DNA from: JBEKLJ01 sp050010255
Lineage (GTDB): Bacteria > Acidobacteriota > Terriglobia > Bryobacterales > Bryobacteraceae
Assembly: GCA_050010255.1 (NCBI GenBank)
Contig: JBEKLJ010000044.1
Location: forward strand, 1 to 18,155
Reading direction: 5' to 3'
DNA: 18,155 nt
How positions within the stretch are numbered: position 1 is the first letter of the stretch; every line of letters begins with the position of its first letter. The notes beneath the pieces are model-generated. The model worked only from the letters and a program-made list of their open reading frames with translations. It had not been told where the DNA came from and did no database searches. Below, in pieces: positions 14,343-18,155 of this stretch. Both the position numbers and the translations under genes were made by a program.

Positions 14343-14378
14343 GACATCATTATGTCACATGCAACAGTGATATGTCGG
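14342..14378 (-). promoter_or_regulatory. Promoter and likely autoregulatory operator of the toxin-antitoxin pair
   Basis: TGACATCATTATGTCA (14342-14357) is an inverted repeat with 6-base arms touching the antitoxin start. On the minus strand it contains TGA-CATAAT, an extended -10 ending six bases before the ATG, with a weak -35 (CCGACA) 18 bases upstream. TATGTC recurs at 14351-14356 and 14371-14376, exactly 20 bases apart, so two dimers could bind the same DNA face. The rest of the gap to 14475 holds nothing recognisable. Confidence 0.6.
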
Positions 14379-14475
14379 ACAAACGGTGCTCTCCGAGCGT
14401 TCGCCCGCATCCGCGACGGCAAGCCCGCCGGCCGCGCAAACGCTGCCGAAGGCGGAGGCTACGCTCAGCCGGAGG

Positions 14476-15201
14476 CTAGTCGCGCGCCGCTGGCCGCGTC
14501 AACTCGACGACCCGCTTGCGCACTTGCGCCGTGAGCGCGTGCCGGTCGCGGACGGTGAGGCCGGCGGTCGGGATCGGCTCGCCGATCCGCAGCGTCACCT
14601 GGCCCGGCCGCACCAGTAGTGAGCCCATGGGCAGCACTGCGCGCGTGCCGGTGAGTCCGATCGGCACGGCAGGCACTCCGGCCTTGATGGCGATGTAGGC
14701 CGCGCCCTCTTTGAACTCGCGCAGCTCGGCGGGCGAGCGGCCGCCCTCGGGGAAGACCAGCACAGAGACGCCGCGCTCGCGAATGACGCGCGCCGCCTCG
14801 GCTAGCGTCTTCAGCGCCGCCCGCGCATCCTCGCGCTCGACCGGGATATGCCCGGCGCGCCTCAGGTGGTAGCCGATGAAGGGGACCTTCCACAGGCTCT
14901 TCTTGGCCATGAACCGGAATTGCACCGGGATGCTGGGCAAGATCGACGGAATATCCATGTAGCTGAGGTGATTGGAGACGAAGACGTAGGTGCCGCCGGG
15001 CTCGATTCGCTGCAAGCCCTCGATGCGCAGCTTCACCCCCGCGATCTTCAGCAGCATGCGCCCCCAGGCGCAGGCCACGCGGTGTTGCGCCCGCCCCGTG
15101 CCGTCAACGAGCGAAGCCACCAGCGAGACCGTCCCCATGACCATGGTGGCCAGAATGATCAGCGGGTCGGTCACGAAGAGCGCGCGCAGAGTCGTGAGCA
15201 T
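14476..15201 (-). CDS. plsC: 1-acyl-sn-glycerol-3-phosphate acyltransferase (PlsC family)
   Basis: The product is a 241-residue membrane-bound acyltransferase that makes phosphatidic acid from lysophosphatidic acid. The catalytic motif NHLSYMD has H78 and D83 (HX4D). FPEGGRS (150-156) is the substrate-binding motif, with Gly where many members have Thr. Motif IV VPIGLTG lies near 179-185. A hydrophobic N-terminal segment (about 9-32) anchors it. ATG at 15201 was chosen over 15216 because TACAAT, a likely -10, covers the first bases of the longer version. Frame sequence further upstream is intergenic hairpin DNA. Family identity is firm; the exact acyl acceptor is inferred. Confidence 0.9.
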   Translation of the reverse strand: MLTTLRALFVTDPLIILATMVMGTVSLVASLVDGTGRAQHRVACAWGRMLLKIAGVKLRIEGLQRIEPGGTYVFVSNHLSYMDIPSILPSIPVQFRFMAKKSLWKVPFIGYHLRRAGHIPVEREDARAALKTLAEAARVIRERGVSVLVFPEGGRSPAELREFKEGAAYIAIKAGVPAVPIGLTGTRAVLPMGSLLVRPGQVTLRIGEPIPTAGLTVRDRHALTAQVRKRVVELTRPAARD

Positions 15202-15214
15202 CCGGGAACGCACC

Positions 15215-15220
15215 ATTGTA
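15215..15220 (-). promoter_or_regulatory. Putative -10 element of plsC
   Basis: TACAAT on the minus strand matches consensus at five of six positions and ends 13 bases before the ATG at 15201. No -35 or Shine-Dalgarno is evident. Confidence 0.4.
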
Positions 15221-15253
15221 GCGGCTTGCGCATTCGGAAGATGCCGCGCGCTG

Positions 15254-15342
15254 GTGGGGCGAACTCTCGAGTTCGCCAGCCGGCTCTCTGGCCGGCGACC
15301 CGGGCCGGAGGGCCCGGTGGCGGCTTTGAGAAGCCGCCCCAC
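15254..15342. repeat. Array of four consecutive perfect hairpins inside a short outer stem
   Basis: Hairpin 1 is GGCGAACT-ctcg-AGTTCGCC (15258-15277). Hairpin 2 is GCCGGC-tctctg-GCCGGC (15279-15296). Hairpin 3 is CCGGGCC-ggag-GGCCCGG (15300-15317). Hairpin 4 is GGCGGCTT-tgag-AAGCCGCC (15319-15338). GTGG (15254-15257) and CCAC (15339-15342) close the whole as an outer stem. The right end touches the folC stop codon. The array fits a cloverleaf-like interspersed element; it could also end folC transcription, though no T-run follows. Mobility is inference. Confidence 0.75.
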
Positions 15343-16616
15343 TAGGAGACGAGCAGCTCTCGTGCCTCCCCCACCAGAAACAGTGAACCCGTCACGAACA
15401 CGGCGTCTTCGGGCGCGGCCTCGCGCCGGACGATCTGGAGCGCCTGGGCCACGGTCTGGGCCACGCGCAGCCGCGGATGCTCGGCCAGCGTGGCGATGGT
15501 CCCCGGCCGGACGGCGCGCGCCTGGAGGGGGGCAGTGGCGATGACCTCGTCGGCCAGCGGGAACAGGATCCCGGCCATCTCGGCAACGGCCTTGTCGCGC
15601 ATGGCGGCGTAGATCAGCCACACGCGGCGGTCATCGAAGAAGCGGTTGATGTAGGCCGCCAGGGCGCGCGCGCCGGCGGGGTTGTGCGCCCCGTCGAGGA
15701 TGATTTCCGGCGCCTGGGCGACGCGCTCCAGCCGGCCGGGCCAGCGGGCCTGCCGGATGCCCTCGCGGATCAGCTCGGGCGCGAAGCCCAGGGCGTCCAG
15801 GGCCAGGGCGGCGGTGAGCGCGTTCTCGACCTGGTGCTCGCCCGCCAGCGGGCAATCGATGCGCAGCTCTTTGCCGTCGCCAACGGCGCGGAAGCAGCTC
15901 CCGCCCGGGTAGAGCGCCAGGTCCTGGACCCCCCAGCGCGACGCCCAGACGGGTTCGATCTCCAGGCCGGCTGCCGCGGAGGCCAGTGTCGCCTCCACCT
16001 CCTGCCGCTGCGGAGCAAACACCGCCCCGGCGCCCCGCTTCAGGATTCCCGCCTTCTCGAGCGCGATGGCCTGCAAGCTCTTGCCGAGAAACGCCTCATG
16101 GTCGAAATCCACCGGAGTCACAATAGCCAGCCGGGGCAGGATCACGTTGGTGGCGTCCAAGCGCCCGCCCAGCCCGACCTCGAGCACCGCGGAGGCGACC
16201 TGCCGCTCGGCGAACAGCACGAAGGCCATGGCGGTGACGGTTTCGAAGTAGGTGGGGTGCACCTCCAGCACGCCGGCGGCGATTAGGCGCTCGGCGGCCG
16301 CGTGCACCCGGTCGAAGGCGGCGGCAAACTCCTCGGGGCTGACCGGGTGTCCATCGATGCGGATGCGCTCGGTGGGCTCGGCCAGATGCGGCGAGGTATA
16401 GAGGCCGGTGCGCAGGCCGGTGGCGCGGAGCCCGGATTCGATCATGGCCGCGGTGGACCCTTTGCCATTGGTCCCGGCGATGTGGATGAACTCGCCCCCG
16501 CGGTGCGGCGCGCCCAGCGCTTCCAGCAGCGCTGTCATCCTGGCCAGCTCGAGCTTGGCGGCCTTGACCTCGTTGCCCAGCGAGTAGAGAAACCGGACCG
16601 CCTCGGCGTAGTTCAT
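15342..16616 (-). CDS. folC: Folylpolyglutamate synthase / dihydrofolate synthase
   Basis: The product is a 424-residue Mur-ligase-family enzyme that adds glutamate to folates and may also make dihydrofolate from dihydropteroate. Visible motifs are the ATP loop GTNGKGS (48-54), LYTSPHL (72-78), LEVGLGGRLDATN (145-157), H173 with the EKAGI lysine K188 (normally carbamylated), GRLE (294-297), and DGAHNP (308-313). The C-terminal TGSLFLVGEAR is typical. The length is normal. The ATG at 16616 opens the conserved N-terminal region; a TAGAAT -10 lies 30 bases upstream. Whether it is mono- or bifunctional cannot be told from sequence. Confidence 0.95.
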   Translation of the reverse strand: MNYAEAVRFLYSLGNEVKAAKLELARMTALLEALGAPHRGGEFIHIAGTNGKGSTAAMIESGLRATGLRTGLYTSPHLAEPTERIRIDGHPVSPEEFAAAFDRVHAAAERLIAAGVLEVHPTYFETVTAMAFVLFAERQVASAVLEVGLGGRLDATNVILPRLAIVTPVDFDHEAFLGKSLQAIALEKAGILKRGAGAVFAPQRQEVEATLASAAAGLEIEPVWASRWGVQDLALYPGGSCFRAVGDGKELRIDCPLAGEHQVENALTAALALDALGFAPELIREGIRQARWPGRLERVAQAPEIILDGAHNPAGARALAAYINRFFDDRRVWLIYAAMRDKAVAEMAGILFPLADEVIATAPLQARAVRPGTIATLAEHPRLRVAQTVAQALQIVRREAAPEDAVFVTGSLFLVGEARELLVS

Positions 16617-16646
16617 CGGCGTGCGCGCGTGCCCCCTGGAAAGCCC

Positions 16647-16652
16647 ATTCTA
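16647..16652 (-). promoter_or_regulatory. Putative -10 element of folC
   Basis: TAGAAT on the minus strand (five of six to consensus) ends 30 bases before the folC ATG. A G-rich stretch within the leader is too far away to be a good Shine-Dalgarno. Confidence 0.4.
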
Positions 16653-16666
16653 GCGGTCGCCGGGCC

Positions 16667-16743
16667 AGCCCGCTTTTCTCACCACGACCGCAGCGAGGCG
16701 CGATGAGAGGGCCGCAGCAGGTTGTTGGTGAGAAATGCGGGCT
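16667..16743. repeat. 77-bp palindromic element between folC and the TPR gene
   Basis: The arms AGCCCGCTTTTCTCACCA (16667-16684) and, on the other strand, AGCCCGCATTTCTCACCA (16743-16726) match at 17 of 18 positions. The 41-base centre carries CCGCAGC twice as a direct repeat. The size, long near-perfect arms and intergenic placement suggest a small non-autonomous mobile or REP-like element. No coding sequence is inside. Confidence 0.7.
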
Positions 16744-16757
16744 AGTGGCGCAGAATG

Positions 16758-16763
16758 TATACT
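16758..16763 (+). promoter_or_regulatory. Putative -10 element of the TPR protein gene
   Basis: TATACT (five of six to consensus) lies just beyond the palindromic element. It ends 58 bases before the chosen TTG start. No -35 is evident in the element's right arm. Unlike other unit starts here, the predicted leader is long and ends in a strong Shine-Dalgarno. Confidence 0.4.
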
Positions 16764-16821
16764 CGCAGTTGAGAGCGGGCGCGCGCGGGCGCGGATGCGC
16801 CCGTCCGAAGGAGGGTTGACG

Positions 16822-18024
16822 TTGAAGGCCGTGAGGATGGCGGCCATCGTCGCCGTGCTGTGCGGAGCCGTTTGGGCTGAACCCACGCCTTGGGAAGCGG
16901 CCATGGCGGCCGGCAAGACGGCTTACGAGCAGGGCCGCTACGACGAGGCCGAGAAGCACCTCCGGGCAGCGCTCCAGGAGGCGGAAGGCTTCGAGCCGAA
17001 GGACCCGCGGCTGGCGCAGACGCTCGACCAGCTCATCACGGTCTACCGCACCGAGGGGAAGGCGCTGCTGGCCGAGCCGCACTACCACCGGCTGCTCGGC
17101 ATCCAGGAAGGCACCTGGGGACCGCTCGACCCGCGCCTGGTCACGGTGTTGAACGGTCTGGGCACACTGTACGGGGCGAACCGGAGGTTCGGCGAAGCCG
17201 AGGCGGTTTACCAGCGCGCCCTGGCCATCCGCGAAAAGGCGTTTGGCCCCGAGCATCCGGAAGTCGCGGCCACGCTGGAGAACCTGGCGGCCGTCTATGT
17301 CATCCAAGCCAAGTTCGACAATGCCGAGGCCTACTACCTGCGCGCGCTGGGCATCCGCGAGCGCACCCAGGGCCTGGACCACCTGAGCGTCGCCACCACG
17401 CTGGACGGTTTGGCCGGCGTCTACCGCGACCAGGGCAAGTACTCCGCGGCCGAGCCTCTGTTTCGCCGGGTGCTGGCGATCCGGGAGAGGGCGCTCGGCC
17501 CGGACCACGCCGAGCTGGTGCCGAGCCTGGATAATCTGGCCTGGGTCTGCTACGCGCAGCGCCGGTTCGCCGAGGCCGAGCCGCTCTACGGCCGCTCGCT
17601 CATGATTTGGGAGAAGGCCGTCGGCTCGGACCACCCCACCGTCGCCACGGCGCTCGACAACCTCGCTGGAGTCTACGTGGCCGAGGGGAAGCTGGCCGAG
17701 GCGCGGCCGCTCTATCAGCACGCGCTCGCCATTCGCGGCGCCTCGCTGCTCTCGAGCTACGACAAGCTGGCGTCGGCCTACGTGGGCGAGCAGAAACACG
17801 CCGAGGCCGAGAGGGTCTATCTGCAGGCGCTGGCGGTGGCCCAGAAGGGGCAGGTTGTGGGCGAGCTGGAGGTGGGCATGATCCTGGAGCGCTATGCCGA
17901 TCTGCTGAAGCTGATGAAGCGGGACGCCGAGGCCGCCCGGATGTACGCGCGGGTGCGTGAGATCCGGGCGCGACTGTCCCAGGAGATTCCGCCGCCGCCG
18001 GCGACGGCCCCCGCCAAGCCGTAG
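16822..18024 (+). CDS. Secreted tetratricopeptide-repeat protein (kinesin-light-chain type)
   Basis: The product is about 400 residues. A signal peptide (1-19: KAVR then AAIVAVLCGAVWA, cleavage likely before EPTPW) directs export. The mature part is a run of 42-residue TPR units with the KLC-type pattern 'A..LY..AL.I.E...G..HP.VA..L.NLA.VY...G...EAE', from about residue 25 to 370, ending in a Pro-rich tail (PPPPATAPAKP). Such arrays act as protein-binding scaffolds; no enzymatic domain is present and the partner is unknown. TTG at 16822 was chosen because GGAGGG sits six bases upstream and the signal peptide then begins correctly. ATG at 16837 would shorten the n-region. A start at 16735 would lie in the upstream repeat. 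Confidence 0.85.
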   Translation: MKAVRMAAIVAVLCGAVWAEPTPWEAAMAAGKTAYEQGRYDEAEKHLRAALQEAEGFEPKDPRLAQTLDQLITVYRTEGKALLAEPHYHRLLGIQEGTWGPLDPRLVTVLNGLGTLYGANRRFGEAEAVYQRALAIREKAFGPEHPEVAATLENLAAVYVIQAKFDNAEAYYLRALGIRERTQGLDHLSVATTLDGLAGVYRDQGKYSAAEPLFRRVLAIRERALGPDHAELVPSLDNLAWVCYAQRRFAEAEPLYGRSLMIWEKAVGSDHPTVATALDNLAGVYVAEGKLAEARPLYQHALAIRGASLLSSYDKLASAYVGEQKHAEAERVYLQALAVAQKGQVVGELEVGMILERYADLLKLMKRDAEAARMYARVREIRARLSQEIPPPPATAPAKP

Positions 18025-18044
18025 CGGCGGCGCCTAGCCCGATC

Positions 18045-18155
18045 TTCTCACACGCCTTCGGCTGCGGCTTGCGGGAGGCCGGCATCTTCTGCGTTGCGCT
18101 CGGGGTGAGTCCTCGATCCGTTACGGACCTGCGGGCTCACCCCGTCGCGCGCCTT
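18045..18155. repeat. Probable partial intergenic repeat element at the window edge
   Basis: No convincing gene is seen after 18024. The region opens with CTTCTCACACGCC, similar in wording to the TTCTCACCACGACC arm at 16675. It contains the inverted pair CGGGGTGAG (18101-18109) and CTCACCCCG (18136-18144), with a smaller TCCG-tta-CGGA hairpin between them (18117-18127). It runs off the window, so its far end is unknown. Confidence 0.4.

Noticed and set aside
15202..15621. Longer N-terminus for plsC
   Set aside because: The extension runs through the hairpin array and into folC, lacks acyltransferase character, and a -10 element lies just before the ATG at 15201.
16096..17799. 567-residue minus-strand open frame
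   Set aside because: It spans folC in the wrong frame, the palindromic element and the TPR gene in antisense; no real gene would do so.

Overview
The window is high-GC bacterial chromosomal DNA, densely coded on both strands. The gene content points to an acidobacterium of the Bryobacterales/Solibacter type: tandem secreted amidohydrolases, a kinesin-light-chain-type TPR protein, a histone-like basic protein, hairpin-rich intergenic elements and a NikR-controlled ECF transporter. This assignment is inferred from gene style, not from a marker gene.

Layout. (1) Bases 3-2766 (+) hold a translationally coupled amidohydrolase operon: the 3' end of one gene, a complete enzyme with metal ligands, and a paralogue that has lost all of them. 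(2) A glucuronokinase-like GHMP kinase (2774-3850, -) diverges from dtd (3930-4376, +), which is followed by a small basic protein (4414-4686, +). (3) The cluster 4687-7034 (-) encodes an ECF-type nickel/cobalt importer (CbiM with a PDGLE domain, CbiQ, CbiO). It diverges from nikR (7111-7527, +), and a candidate NikR operator lies between them. (4) greA and a CDP-alcohol phosphatidyltransferase form a minus-strand pair (7528-8637). greA diverges from a small Tudor-domain protein (8822-9088) that resembles the RNA-polymerase-binding tail of PcrA/UvrD. (5) purQ-purL-purF (9187-13558, +) encode purine biosynthesis steps, with no purS beside them. (6) A vapBC-type toxin-antitoxin pair, a PlsC-type acyltransferase and folC follow on the minus strand (13685-16616). 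(7) A secreted TPR protein (16822-18024, +) and a partial repeat-like region close the window.

How the genes work together. The nickel genes form one regulatory unit: NikR should sense nickel and bind the shared intergenic operator, shutting off uptake. The three pur genes supply the FGAM synthetase complex and the committed amidotransferase. PgsA-type and PlsC-type enzymes serve membrane lipid synthesis. GreA and the Tudor protein may both act at RNA polymerase.

Two general patterns stand out. First, many transcription-unit starts have a -10 element (often TGCTAnnnT) only 6-13 bases before the start codon and no Shine-Dalgarno, suggesting leaderless or near-leaderless mRNAs. The operon-internal amidohydrolase genes instead have AGGAGG. 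Second, several intergenic gaps hold structured, repeat-like DNA: a four-hairpin array at 15254-15342, a 77-bp palindromic element at 16667-16743, heptamer arrays at 9857-9914 and an inverted repeat at 13575-13636. No tRNA, rRNA, CRISPR array or insertion sequence was seen.
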